A program made the position numbers and the translations under genes. Below, one piece after another: positions 49,720-58,976 of a DNA stretch of 64,000 bases (its first letter is position 1; each line of letters opens with the position of its first letter). The stretch is taken from positions 1 through 64,000 of the forward strand of contig CAWAET010000016.1 in NCBI GenBank assembly GCA_963781065.1. Direction: 5' to 3'. The DNA comes from CALZJC01 sp963781065. Its GTDB lineage: Bacteria > Acidobacteriota > Thermoanaerobaculia > Multivoradales > JAHEKO01. Below the pieces are notes generated by a model, which had not been told where the DNA came from, searched no databases, and saw nothing but the letters and a program-made list of their open reading frames with translations.

Positions 49720-52098
49720 TCATGGCACCGCCACCGTCAGCTCCACCGTGTCGTAATCGACCGAGTCGGTCCCCACCATGAGCTCGAACCCACCCGGCTC
49801 GACCACTCGTTCCATCTCCCGGTTCCAGAAGCGCAGTTGCTCGGGGCCAACGGTGAAGCTGACGGTCCGCCGCTCGCCCGGCGCCAGGGTCAGCCGCTCG
49901 AACGCCTTCAGCTCCTTGACCGGCCGGGTCACCGAGCTGTGCAGGTCGCGCACGTAGAGCTGGACCACTTCGTCGCCGGGGCGCTCGCCGGTGTTGACCA
50001 CGTCGACCGAAAGGACGGCGGTCTCAGCCGGTCCGATCGCGGCGCGGTCCAGCCGCGGATTCTCAAGCGCGAAGCTGGTGTAGGAGAGCCCGAAGCCGAA
50101 CGGCCAGAGCGGCTCGATGGCCTCGAACAGGTAGCCGCGCCGGCCGGTCGGCTTGTGGTTGTAGAACACCGGCAGCTGGCCCACCGAGCGCGGGATGGTC
50201 ACCGGCAGCTTGCCGCCCGGGTTGATCTCGCCAAACAGCGCCCGGGCCACCGCGGTGCCGGTCTCCTGGCCCAGGTACCAGCCGTCGAGGATCGCCGGCA
50301 CGTTTTCGGCGATCCAGGTCACCGCCAGCGGCCGGCCGTGGATCAGCACCACCACCGTCGGCACGCCGGTGGCGGCCACAGCCCGCACCAGCTCCTCCTG
50401 CTCGCCCACCAGCGCCAGGCTGGTGCGGTCGCCCAGGTGGTTCTCGGCCCAGGCCTCGCGGCTGGTCTGCTCGTTGTCGCCGACGGCGACGATCGCCACC
50501 TCGGCGGTGGCGGCCAGCTCGGCGGCGGCGGCGATGAGGCGGCGGTTCTCCTCCGGGTCGGCCAGCTCGACCTCGTCGGCCCACCAATTGCGCTCCTTGG
50601 TGATGCGGGTGCCCTTGGCGAAGACCACCTCGGCGGCGTCTCCCACGTGCTCGCGCACCCCGTCGAGGATGCTGACGGTCCGCCCGGGCACGTCGGTGTA
50701 GCCGCCGAGGATCGTCTCGTCGGCGTTGGGGCCGATGACGGCGATTCGGTCCAGCCCAGCGAGCTCCAGCGGCAGCAGGCCGCCCTCGTTCTTGAGCAGG
50801 ATCATCGCCTTCTCGGCCGCGGCGAGAGCCAGCGCCCGCGCCCCGGCGTTGCCGGTGACCGCCTCGGCGTGGTCGGCGTCGGCGTACGGGTCCTCGAACA
50901 GGCCGGCCAGGAACCGCAGCCGCAGCCCGCGCGCCAGCGCCCGGTCCACCACCTCCTCGGGCACGGCGCCGGAGCGAACCAGCTCGACGAGCTCCGGAAA
51001 CGCCTCGGGGTTGGGCAGCTCGACGTCGACGCCCGCCGCCAGGGCCTGCCCGGCCGCGTCGGCCAACGACTCGGCCACGGCGTGGCGGCCCATGAGCTCG
51101 CGGATGGCGAAGTAGTCCGACACCACGTAACCGTCGAAGCCCCACTCGCCGCGCAGGACGTCGTTGAGCAGCCAGCCATTGGCGTGCGACGGCACGCCGT
51201 CGATCTCGTTGTAGGAGGGCATGACGCTGATCGCGCCGCCCTCGAGGACGGCGCGCTCGAAGGGCGGGAAGAAGGCCTCGCGCAACACCCGTTCCGAGAT
51301 GTTCGCCGGGCCGATGTTGGTGCCGCTCTCGGGCTCGCCGTGGCCGGTCATGTGCTTGAGAGTGGCGAACACCCGGTCGGGGGCCAGCGGCAGCTCGCGG
51401 CCCTGGAAGCCGCGCACCGACGCCAGACCCATCTCGCCGACCAGGTGGGGGTCCTCGCCGTAGGTCTCTTCGATCCGGCCCCAGCGCGGGTCGCGGGCCA
51501 CGTCGACCACCGGCGTCAGCGCCTGCCGGGCGCCCCAGGCGCGCATCTCGCGCGCCACCACGGTGTAGACCTCCTCCACCAGCGCCGGGTCCCAGGTCGC
51601 CGCCAGGGCGATCGCCTGGGGGAAGACGGTGGCGCCGCGCGCCTGGAAGCCGTGCAGCCCCTCCTCGTGCATCATCGCCGGGATGCCGAGGCGGGTCTCC
51701 TCCACCAGGTAGCGCTGCAGGGCGTTGACCAGCTCGACCGCCTCGCGCGGCGCGCGGCCGGCAGTGACGCCGGCCTCGCCGCGGCCGAAGTTGTCGGACG
51801 GGCGGGCGACGCAGCCGACGCCGAGCGGGATCTCCTCGGCCGCCTTCTCCGGCACGAAGCGGCCGTCCTCGTCCAGCAGATCGTTCTTGTCCGACCAGAT
51901 GCAGACCAGCTGGGCGACCTTCTCCTCGAGCGTCATGCGGCCGATGAGGTCGGCCACCCGCTCCTCGACCGGCGTGGCGGGGATCTTGTAGGGCGGCGGC
52001 GACTGGGCCGCCGACTGGGCTGGCGACTGGGCCGTGACGGGAATCGCCGCCAGGACCAGGGCCGCCAGCAGGGACCTGCCGATTCGGGTGGCTCTCAT
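49720..52098 (-). CDS. Exported GH3 glycosidase with fibronectin-like third domain
   Basis: A 792-residue protein; the ATG at 52098 has GGAGAG upstream. A signal peptide (hydrophobic to about residue 22, A-Q) is followed by a short S-P-A-Q repeat. The catalytic domain has LGIPAMMHEEGLHGFQARGA, VARDPRWGRIEETYGED, and the nucleophile Asp328 in Y-V-V-S-D-Y-F-A-I. The second domain has LALAAAEKAMILLKNEGGLL. The last 130 residues form the fibronectin-like domain (ELKAFERLTLAPGERRTVSF). GH3 enzymes of this layout are beta-glucosidases or beta-xylosidases. Neighbouring xylose-pathway genes favour xyloside use, which is inferred. It precedes xylB in the same operon. Confidence 0.87.
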   Translation of the reverse strand: MRATRIGRSLLAALVLAAIPVTAQSPAQSAAQSPPPYKIPATPVEERVADLIGRMTLEEKVAQLVCIWSDKNDLLDEDGRFVPEKAAEEIPLGVGCVARPSDNFGRGEAGVTAGRAPREAVELVNALQRYLVEETRLGIPAMMHEEGLHGFQARGATVFPQAIALAATWDPALVEEVYTVVAREMRAWGARQALTPVVDVARDPRWGRIEETYGEDPHLVGEMGLASVRGFQGRELPLAPDRVFATLKHMTGHGEPESGTNIGPANISERVLREAFFPPFERAVLEGGAISVMPSYNEIDGVPSHANGWLLNDVLRGEWGFDGYVVSDYFAIRELMGRHAVAESLADAAGQALAAGVDVELPNPEAFPELVELVRSGAVPEEVVDRALARGLRLRFLAGLFEDPYADADHAEAVTGNAGARALALAAAEKAMILLKNEGGLLPLELAGLDRIAVIGPNADETILGGYTDVPGRTVSILDGVREHVGDAAEVVFAKGTRITKERNWWADEVELADPEENRRLIAAAAELAATAEVAIVAVGDNEQTSREAWAENHLGDRTSLALVGEQEELVRAVAATGVPTVVVLIHGRPLAVTWIAENVPAILDGWYLGQETGTAVARALFGEINPGGKLPVTIPRSVGQLPVFYNHKPTGRRGYLFEAIEPLWPFGFGLSYTSFALENPRLDRAAIGPAETAVLSVDVVNTGERPGDEVVQLYVRDLHSSVTRPVKELKAFERLTLAPGERRTVSFTVGPEQLRFWNREMERVVEPGGFELMVGTDSVDYDTVELTVAVP

Positions 52099-52290
52099 CA
52101 AACTCTCTCCTCTCTCAGCCCAACGCTCGAAACGGCTGGCACCCATCACCATCGCGGGCACCCATCGCGGGCCGAGCACGGGGCACCGATCTCGGAGCGG
52201 CACTCCTCGCGGCACCAGCAGCGCGCCGCGAACCCCGGTTCGCCGCTACGCCCCCGGTCCTCTTCCGGGCGATCGGCGCCGGCACTCCCA

Positions 52291-53451
52291 TCATTCCCCC
52301 ACCGGCCGGATCGCCTCTTCGAGCGGCGGCAGGCGGTCGGGGTGGGTGGCCCGTTGCCGGATGAGGTAGGCCTCGAGCCAGCCGCGCCGGGCGTCCGGCC
52401 GGGTCGCGGCCTCGACGACGCGCGCGTGGTCGAGGCCGTTGATCCGATCATTGGCCGCCCTGAGCGCGTCCATCGAGTTGCGCATCGCCACTTCCACCGG
52501 CATCCGCTCGGGGTTGATGTCGATGCCGAAGTGGCCGGTGTAGCCGTGCATCTTGAGGACGTAGAGGCCCGCCTCCATCTGCTCGGGCGAGACCGCGCCG
52601 ACGTTGAGGTCCTGGTCGTAGTTGCCGAGCGGCTGGCTGTTCCAGTGGGTGTGGGCCAGCCGGCCTTCGCTGAGCGGCCAGCTCAGGGCGTAGGGCAGGT
52701 CCTCGTAGCCCATCAGCACGTGGCCGATCTCCGGGTTCATGCAGAACAGCTTGTGGCCGGCGTCCAGCAGCACCCGGTTCTCCTCCACCTGGAGCAGCGA
52801 CTCGACCTGGTGGCCCAGCAGGACGCCCTCGGGGGTCAGGCCGTAGAGGATCCGGCCGCGCGGCTCGTAGGGCTTGGGCTCGAAAGCGACCCGGCCGCCG
52901 GGAGCGGCGTCCATCGCCTCGGCCAGCCCCTCGACGAAGCGCTGCCGCATGGCCGGGAAGTCGATCCCGAACGGGTTCTCGTAACCGTCGATGCCGGCCC
53001 AGACGACCGAGAAGTCGGCGTCGATGTCGCGTGCCAGCGCGAAGGCGCGGCTCGCCCGCTCGACGGCCATCCGCCGCGGCCCGGGCAGCGGGTTCGACAG
53101 CGAGCCGAACTCGAACTCCGGATCGTAGAAGAGCAGCGGGATGACGGTGATCAGCCGGATGCCGGTGTCGCGGGAGAACTTCTGCCAGACGTCGAAGTTC
53201 TCCTCGTTGATCTCGTTGGGGTAGTGCGCCTCGAGCCCGACGAGGCCGTACTCGCCGAGACCGGCGGCGATCTCGAGCCGCCGCTCGAGGTCGAGATCGG
53301 GCTTGTACTTGGCGTGGAACCGGCTGTCGAAGGGCGAGAAGAACCAGATGCCGGCGGAGAACTCGAGCTTCAACTCGAAGCTCTCGAGGTGCCGGACCAG
53401 CTCATCCGGCGACCGCTTGACCGCCTGGTCTCGAAGATCCTGCAGGGGCAT
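52291..53451 (-). CDS. Xylose isomerase-like TIM-barrel protein with altered metal-site residues
   Basis: A 386-residue protein of the size of actinobacterial-type XylA, with no signal peptide. Conserved stretches are G-R-V-A-F-E-P-K-P-Y-E-P-R-G (E191), M-N-P-E-I-G-H-V-L-M, N-Y-D-Q-D-L-N-V-G-A and a C-terminal G-H-F-G-I-D-I-N-P-E-R. Two positions differ from the textbook enzyme. Where XylA has H-D-D-D, this has H76-Y-P-N. Where XylA has H-I-D-L-N, this has H267-T-H269-W-N, so a metal-ligand Asp is His. It may isomerise xylose or another sugar. It lies in an operon with the GH3, xylB and symporter genes. The start at 53451 has no very strong ribosome-binding site. Confidence 0.72.
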   Translation of the reverse strand: MPLQDLRDQAVKRSPDELVRHLESFELKLEFSAGIWFFSPFDSRFHAKYKPDLDLERRLEIAAGLGEYGLVGLEAHYPNEINEENFDVWQKFSRDTGIRLITVIPLLFYDPEFEFGSLSNPLPGPRRMAVERASRAFALARDIDADFSVVWAGIDGYENPFGIDFPAMRQRFVEGLAEAMDAAPGGRVAFEPKPYEPRGRILYGLTPEGVLLGHQVESLLQVEENRVLLDAGHKLFCMNPEIGHVLMGYEDLPYALSWPLSEGRLAHTHWNSQPLGNYDQDLNVGAVSPEQMEAGLYVLKMHGYTGHFGIDINPERMPVEVAMRNSMDALRAANDRINGLDHARVVEAATRPDARRGWLEAYLIRQRATHPDRLPPLEEAIRPVGE

Positions 53452-53503
53452 TCGGCGACCTCCTTAGCCTGAGTAGTTCACCACGACACGGCTGCATGCA
53501 TGA

Positions 53504-55165
53504 CTAGAAGAAGAGCTTGGAGAAGTAGACCATCACGACGGCGACCAGGACCACGACGACGATCGACAGCCGGGCGTCCAGGCGCCGCCAGGCCGGGTCG
53601 GAATGGCCGCGCTGGCCGACGTTCTCGATCGGCTCGATTCCCGCCACGCCCTGGTTGGCGGTGGCGAAGGTGAGGCCGCTGACCTTCTCCGCCGGCGGCG
53701 GCTTCGTCATCAGGCTCACCACCACCAGGATCGCGGCACAGACCACGAACAGGATGGCGGCGAAGTTGAGGAAGTTGATCGTCGCGTAGGCGTGCAGCAG
53801 GCCCGACAGCGAGTCGCGGTTGAGCTCCAACACCAGCCGGCCCATGCCGAGCACGAAGCCCGACAGCAGCGAGGCCATGGCGCCGGCGGCATTGAGCCGC
53901 TTCCAGAACAGCCCGAGCAGGAAGACCGCGGCGATCGGCGGCGCGATGTACGCCTGGACGCTCTGCAGGTACTTGTAGAGCACGCCGGAGATGTTCGACA
54001 TCAAGGGGATCCAGGCCAGGCCGAGGAGCACCAGCACCACGGTCGACAGCTGGCCGACCACCACCAGCCGCCGCTCCGAGGCCCGCGGCCGCAGCTTCTT
54101 GTAGATGTCCAGGGTGATCAGCGTCGAGCAGGAGTTGAAGACCGACGACAGGCTGCTCATCAGCGCGGCGAGCAGGCTCGCCACCACCAGCCCCTTGAGA
54201 CCGATCGGCAACAGCGCCACCACCAGTGCCGGCAGCGCCTGATCCGGCGAGTCGAGCTGAAGCTGGCCGGACTGCGCCAGGCAGTAGGCGATCACCCCGG
54301 GCACGACGAAGATGAACAGCGGCAGCTGCTTGAGATAGGCGGCGAAGATCGTGCCGCGGCGGGCGTCGTCGATGCCGCGCGCCGACAGCGCGCGCTGGAC
54401 GATGAACTGGTCGGTGCACCAGTACCAGATGGCGATGATCGGCGCGCCGAAGACCATGCCGGTCCAGGGGAACTCGGGGTGCGACATCGACTTCCAGATG
54501 TTGAAGAAGCCGGGCTCCGCCGCCGCGACCATGGCGTCCCAGCCGCCCAGCCGCGACAAGCCGATCACCGTCACCATCACCGCGCCGACGATCAGCACGC
54601 CCGCCTGCATCAGGTCGGTGTAGACCACCGCCCTGAGCCCGCCGAGGATCGTGTAGATCCCGGTGATCACCACCACCACGATCGCCCCGGTCCAGAAGCT
54701 GATCCCCATCAGCGACTCGAAGACCACGCCGCCGGCGTAGATGGTCACCGAGATCTTGGTCAGCACGTAGCCGATCACCGCCACCACCGACAGGTACCAG
54801 CGGGCGGCCGGCGAGTAGCGCCGCTCGAGAAACTCGGGCATGGTGAAGACACCGCTCTTGATGTAGAACGGCACGAAGACCCAGCCCAGCAGCAGCAGGA
54901 TCAGCGACGCCTGCAGCTCGAGCTGGCCAAAGACCAGCCCCGAGGCCGCGCCGGTGCCGGCGAGGCCCACCAGGTGCTCGGAGCCGATATTCGAGGCGAA
55001 CAGCGACGCCCCGACCACGAACCAGCCGATGTTGCGCCCGGCCAGGAAGTAGTCGGCCGAGGTCTCCTCGCCGCTGCGCTCCTTGCGGATCGCCCAGACG
55101 GCAATGGCGATCACCACCGCGAAGTAGGCGGCGACGACGATCCAGTCGAGAGTGCCGATGCCCAT
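53504..55165 (-). CDS. Sodium:solute symporter (SSS family), copy 2
   Basis: A 553-residue transporter. It shares long blocks with copy 1: Y-F-L-A-G-R-N-x-G-W-F-V, FASNIGSEHLVGLAG, SGVFTMPEFLERRYS, WYWCTDQFIVQR and LLAALMSSLSSVFNSCSTLI. The pair are recent or well-kept paralogues. The ATG at 55165 follows GGAGATC. It begins the cluster with the xylose-isomerase-like gene (52 bases downstream). The TonB receptor gene upstream ends in a terminator, so this operon likely has its own promoter in the 117 bases after it. It would take up the sugars made by the exported GH3. Confidence 0.88.
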   Translation of the reverse strand: MGIGTLDWIVVAAYFAVVIAIAVWAIRKERSGEETSADYFLAGRNIGWFVVGASLFASNIGSEHLVGLAGTGAASGLVFGQLELQASLILLLLGWVFVPFYIKSGVFTMPEFLERRYSPAARWYLSVVAVIGYVLTKISVTIYAGGVVFESLMGISFWTGAIVVVVITGIYTILGGLRAVVYTDLMQAGVLIVGAVMVTVIGLSRLGGWDAMVAAAEPGFFNIWKSMSHPEFPWTGMVFGAPIIAIWYWCTDQFIVQRALSARGIDDARRGTIFAAYLKQLPLFIFVVPGVIAYCLAQSGQLQLDSPDQALPALVVALLPIGLKGLVVASLLAALMSSLSSVFNSCSTLITLDIYKKLRPRASERRLVVVGQLSTVVLVLLGLAWIPLMSNISGVLYKYLQSVQAYIAPPIAAVFLLGLFWKRLNAAGAMASLLSGFVLGMGRLVLELNRDSLSGLLHAYATINFLNFAAILFVVCAAILVVVSLMTKPPPAEKVSGLTFATANQGVAGIEPIENVGQRGHSDPAWRRLDARLSIVVVVLVAVVMVYFSKLFF

Positions 55166-55282
55166 GATCTTGGATCTCCTCTAGCCGGTAGCCGGCTCGC
55201 CGCCGGACAACTCCTGGGGTACTCGCCGAGTCCCTTGATCCAACGTGCTGGCGATCTCGAGGGACCTGGACCGCAAGGCAAC

Positions 55283-55317
55283 AAAAAACGGGCTGCGACC
55301 CGGAGGATCGCAGCCCG
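55283..55317 (-). terminator. Rho-independent terminator of the TonB receptor gene
   Basis: A perfect ten-base stem (CGGGCTGCGA at 55289-55298 paired with TCGCAGCCCG at 55308-55317) encloses a nine-base loop. On the minus strand the stem is followed by six T residues (55283-55288). It lies 33 bases beyond the receptor stop codon and should end its transcript. Confidence 0.88.
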
Positions 55318-55350
55318 AAAGGACTATCAGAACTGATCGGGCAAGCTGCC

Positions 55351-58300
55351 TCAGAAGCTCAGCTTCACCCCCAGCTGCACCTGGCGGGGATCCCGCACGG
55401 CGCTGGCCTGTCCGAAGGTGGCCTGCGGCGCGCCGGTGTCGATGACCGACGTCGCCGACCCGCGCGGCGCGTTGAGCATCACGCCCGGGGCAAAGCTCCG
55501 GTCGACCGACTGGGCGACGACGTTGGTCTTGTTGAAGACGTTGAAGACCTCGAAGCGCAACTGCAGGTTGAAGCGGTCGCCGAAGGAGAACTGCTTGTAA
55601 GCCGACAGGTCGACCTGGAAGAAGTCCGGGCCTTCGCACTGGCCGCGGCCCGACTGCTGGGCGACGTCGCCGAGTTGGTAGCCGGTGAAGGTGAAGGCGG
55701 CCGGGTTGAGCACCTGCAGCGAGCTCGGGCCGCCTCGGCACGGCTCACCGGTGAGCAGCGGCGTGGCGTTGCCGTCGTAGCCGATGCCGCCCGGGTGCCG
55801 GCCTTCCAGGTCCCCACCCGGGTTGTCACCCAGGATGGTGATCGGCGAGCCGGTCGAGTAGATGACGATCGCTCCCAGGGACCAGTTGCCGAGGACCCAC
55901 TCCTTGAACCCGCCGACGCCTTCGAAGCTCGGCAGGTTGTAGATCAAGCTGGAGTTGAAGACGTGGGTGCGGTCGAGGATCGACGGCCCGTAGTTCACGC
56001 CGTTGCTGTAGGGGTCCATCGTGGTCGCGTCGGCGTTCAGGCCGGCGGAGGAGTCGTTCATGCCGGTGTCGGCGTTGAAGTCGGCCAACGTGTAGGAGGC
56101 CTGGAACTGCGAGCCACGGCCGAAGCGCAGGGTGTACTGGGTCTGCAGCGAGTCGTAGTCCGAGGCGCCGTTGGTCGTCCAGTAGGTGATGTCTCCGTCC
56201 CCGAAGGCCGCGAACGGACGGTACACGGCGCGACAACCGTTGTCCGGTCCGGCACAACGGATGTAGTCGAGCCGGTCGTCGACCCCGTTGGTGTCGATGT
56301 CGCCCGACCTGACCGCATTGATGTCGTTCGAGCGCAGCAGGTGCTTGCCGCGGCTGCCGACATAGCTGATCTCGATGGTGGAGCTGTTGCCGATCTGCTG
56401 CTCCCAGGTGACGTTGAACTGGTTGGTGTACGGCGTCTCGGCGTTGACGTCGATGCCGTTCGACGGCCGGCCGAAGCTGACGAAGTCGAGGTACTGCTCC
56501 GTGCCATCCAGGGTGCGGATGCCGCCGGTCCGGCGGATGAACGGTGGGTTGTTGACCAGGCCGAGGTTGGGGCTCAGCCGCTCGCGCTGGAAGAACGTGC
56601 CGAAGCCGACCCGCATGACGCTCTTGCCGGTGCCGAAGACGTCCCAGGCCATGCCGAGCCGCGGGGCGAAGTTGTTGTTGTCCTCGTTCACCAGCGAGGA
56701 GTTCGGCCCGGGAGTACCGCCCAGGAAGCCGGCCTCGGTGCAGGGATTCGGCGTGCCGGGGGCGTACAGCAGGCCGTTGCACGGGTCGCCGCCGAGAGCG
56801 GGGTCGAACGAGGCGGGATCGAAGTTGAGCGACTGCAGGCCCTGGTCTTCGGAGCCGTCGAACTTCGACCAGCGGACGCCGACGTCGAGGGTCACGTTCG
56901 GCGCGACCTTCCAGCTGTCGGCGACGTAGACCTCGAGGTCCTCCCACTTCTGGTCCGCGGTGCCGGAGGCCGACTTCTCGGAGAAGCCGAAGAGCATGTC
57001 GTCGAGCAGGAAGTCGGCGATGATGTTGCCGCTGTTACCGCCCCAGGGATTGGAGGCGACGCCGGTCGAGCCCCAGTAGGCCGTGGTTTCGGCGCCGGCC
57101 ACGTCGAGGATCTCGAGCTTCTGGTTGTCACCGTAGAGCACGCCGGCCTTGACGACGTGATCGCCGAACACCTTCTCGAAGTCGTCCTTGAAGATCTTCA
57201 GGTCCTGGAAGTTGTTCCACGGGCCGGCGTTCCACAGAGCCTGCAGGCCGCCGCCGCCCCAGAACAGCGGATGGCCGCGCGGGTCGGCCGTCTTGGGGCT
57301 GAAGACCGGCGGCGTCTCCGCGTTGATGGCGGACAGCAGGGCCTGATCGCCGGTCGGGCTGATGATGATCTCGTTGCCCGACAGCGAGTAGGTCACGGTG
57401 TTGATGGCCGTCGAGCCGATCACCTGGTTGAGCTGCGCCACCAGCGAGTCCGACGGCTGCTCCCACGCCGAGTCGACGGCGGGAAACGGGTCATCTCCCC
57501 AGAGGCCGTTGGCGCCGCCGGCGGTCGGGCCCAGGTTGTCCCAACCGTCCTTGGTGTAGCGGACCATGAGCCGCGTGTTGGGGGTCATGCTCCAGTCGGC
57601 GCGGGCGTTGATCTGGTCCCAGTTGATCGGCACGGAGAGCGCCTCGACCCAGTTGTTGCAGGTGCCGGGGAGCGAGGCGTTGGGCTGCGGATAGAGCTGC
57701 AGGTAGAGCGAGCCCGCCGCGCCGATGCGGTCCGCGGGAATCATGTTGCCGGGGAAGGGCTCGCCGGTCAGGGGATCGATCGGGGTCGGCGAGCAGGCCG
57801 GGTCCGACTGGCTGAAGTCGCCCGCCAGCTCGGCGGCCGTCGGCACGAAGGCGCTGACCGCCACACCGCGGATCTCGTCGTTGACCTCGGTGGAGACGAA
57901 GTAGTGCAGCTTGTCCTTCTTGACGGCGCCGCCAAGGGTGAAGCCGTAGTCGTCGCGATTCAGCGGCTCCTTCTCCTGCTTGGCCTGCCGCAGGATGAAG
58001 TTGGCGCTGTTGAAGGAGTCGTCGCGCATGAAGTAGTAGACGCTGCCCTTCAGGCTGTTGGTGCCGCCGCGGGTGACCAGGTTGACCTGGGCGCCGCCGG
58101 CGCCGCCGAACTCGGCGCCGTAGGAGTTGCGGTGAATCTTGAACTCCTCGACCGCCTCGAGCGACGGGTAGACCAGGACGGTCCGGTTGGAGCCGACGTC
58201 GTTGTTGTTGGCGCCGTCCACCGACCACATGTTGCCGGTGACCGAACCGCCGGAGACCGAGATGTCGGAGCCGGTCAGGAGGCCCTTGTTCTTGGTGTTG

Positions 58301-58812
58301 AAGTTGTCCAGGGTGGCGACGCCCGGCATCAGCTGGGTCAACTGCAGGAAGTTGCGCCCGTTGAGCGGCAGCTCGCGCACCTGCTCGCCGGTGATCAGGC
58401 CGGCCACCTCGCCGCCGATCGTCTCGACGACGATCGAGGAAGAGGTCACCGTGACCTGGTCGGTGAACTCGCCGATCTCCATCTGGATGTTCTGCTCGCG
58501 AGTGTCGGCCACGTTGAGCACGATGTTCTGGATCAGAACCTCGCGGTAGCCTGCGCCCTCGGCGGTGAGCAGATAGGTGCCAACGGGCATCTCGGGAAAC
58601 GAGTAGCCGCCGCTGGCGTTGGTCTCCGCCTCCCGGCTGAAGCCGGTCTCGACGTTGAGGATGACCACCTTGATGCCCTTGGCCGACGCCCCGTCAGGGT
58701 CGGTAACTTCGCCACGAACACTGGCGCTGGTCCGCTGGGCCAGGGCCGGCATCGCGGTCACCGCCACGAGGACGGCCACGAGGACGAGAATGAGTGATGG
58801 AAATCTGCGCAT
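55351..58812 (-). CDS. TonB-dependent receptor, Oar-like, with N-terminal carboxypeptidase-regulatory domain
   Basis: A 1153-residue outer-membrane protein. GGGAGGAG lies before the ATG at 58812. The signal peptide ends near A-L-A-Q (residue 26). Residues about 30-115 are a carboxypeptidase-regulatory-like beta domain (VRGEVTDPDGASAKGIKVVI, GGYSFPEMPVGTYLL). The plug follows, with VRELPLNGRNFLQLTQLMPG. The rest is a long beta-barrel with many aromatic strands, ending V-Q-L-G-V-K-L-S-F. This plan resembles Oar-type receptors of Acidobacteria. It would import oligosaccharides or another ligand using TonB energy. A LacI-type gene and palindrome lie directly upstream, and the sugar operon downstream, so carbohydrate uptake is the favoured role. 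Confidence 0.9.
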   Translation of the reverse strand: MRRFPSLILVLVAVLVAVTAMPALAQRTSASVRGEVTDPDGASAKGIKVVILNVETGFSREAETNASGGYSFPEMPVGTYLLTAEGAGYREVLIQNIVLNVADTREQNIQMEIGEFTDQVTVTSSSIVVETIGGEVAGLITGEQVRELPLNGRNFLQLTQLMPGVATLDNFNTKNKGLLTGSDISVSGGSVTGNMWSVDGANNNDVGSNRTVLVYPSLEAVEEFKIHRNSYGAEFGGAGGAQVNLVTRGGTNSLKGSVYYFMRDDSFNSANFILRQAKQEKEPLNRDDYGFTLGGAVKKDKLHYFVSTEVNDEIRGVAVSAFVPTAAELAGDFSQSDPACSPTPIDPLTGEPFPGNMIPADRIGAAGSLYLQLYPQPNASLPGTCNNWVEALSVPINWDQINARADWSMTPNTRLMVRYTKDGWDNLGPTAGGANGLWGDDPFPAVDSAWEQPSDSLVAQLNQVIGSTAINTVTYSLSGNEIIISPTGDQALLSAINAETPPVFSPKTADPRGHPLFWGGGGLQALWNAGPWNNFQDLKIFKDDFEKVFGDHVVKAGVLYGDNQKLEILDVAGAETTAYWGSTGVASNPWGGNSGNIIADFLLDDMLFGFSEKSASGTADQKWEDLEVYVADSWKVAPNVTLDVGVRWSKFDGSEDQGLQSLNFDPASFDPALGGDPCNGLLYAPGTPNPCTEAGFLGGTPGPNSSLVNEDNNNFAPRLGMAWDVFGTGKSVMRVGFGTFFQRERLSPNLGLVNNPPFIRRTGGIRTLDGTEQYLDFVSFGRPSNGIDVNAETPYTNQFNVTWEQQIGNSSTIEISYVGSRGKHLLRSNDINAVRSGDIDTNGVDDRLDYIRCAGPDNGCRAVYRPFAAFGDGDITYWTTNGASDYDSLQTQYTLRFGRGSQFQASYTLADFNADTGMNDSSAGLNADATTMDPYSNGVNYGPSILDRTHVFNSSLIYNLPSFEGVGGFKEWVLGNWSLGAIVIYSTGSPITILGDNPGGDLEGRHPGGIGYDGNATPLLTGEPCRGGPSSLQVLNPAAFTFTGYQLGDVAQQSGRGQCEGPDFFQVDLSAYKQFSFGDRFNLQLRFEVFNVFNKTNVVAQSVDRSFAPGVMLNAPRGSATSVIDTGAPQATFGQASAVRDPRQVQLGVKLSF

Positions 58813-58840
58813 TGACTTGCTCCTCCCAAGGAGGTTGTGT

Positions 58841-58870
58841 TACTAAGTTGCCCTTAGTAAACCGGTTTAC
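58841..58870. promoter_or_regulatory. Palindromic LacI-type operator, with an overlapping inverted repeat
   Basis: GTAAACCGGTTTAC (58857-58870) is a perfect 14-bp palindrome with the central CG common to LacI/GalR-family sites. A second inverted repeat, TACTAAG-TTGCC-CTTAGTA (58841-58859), overlaps its left edge. It lies 28 bases upstream of the receptor start and about 106 bases before the LacI start, in the divergent region. This position suits repression of the receptor and autoregulation. Confidence 0.8.
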
Positions 58871-58976
58871 CGAGTTGGGCGGAGTGAAACACACCGCGCC
58901 CGGCATTGTCAAGGGTGAATATGGCCTTCCCGCCTTCCCACGCTCACAGGACCGCCAGCGCCGCGGTTGGCGGCCC

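Noticed and set aside
48964..53472. A 1502-codon plus-strand open frame
   Set aside because: It is antisense to xylB, GH3 and the isomerase-like gene, all of which have clear family motifs on the minus strand.
55675..58797. A 1040-codon plus-strand open frame
   Set aside because: It is antisense to the TonB receptor, whose domain order is unambiguous.
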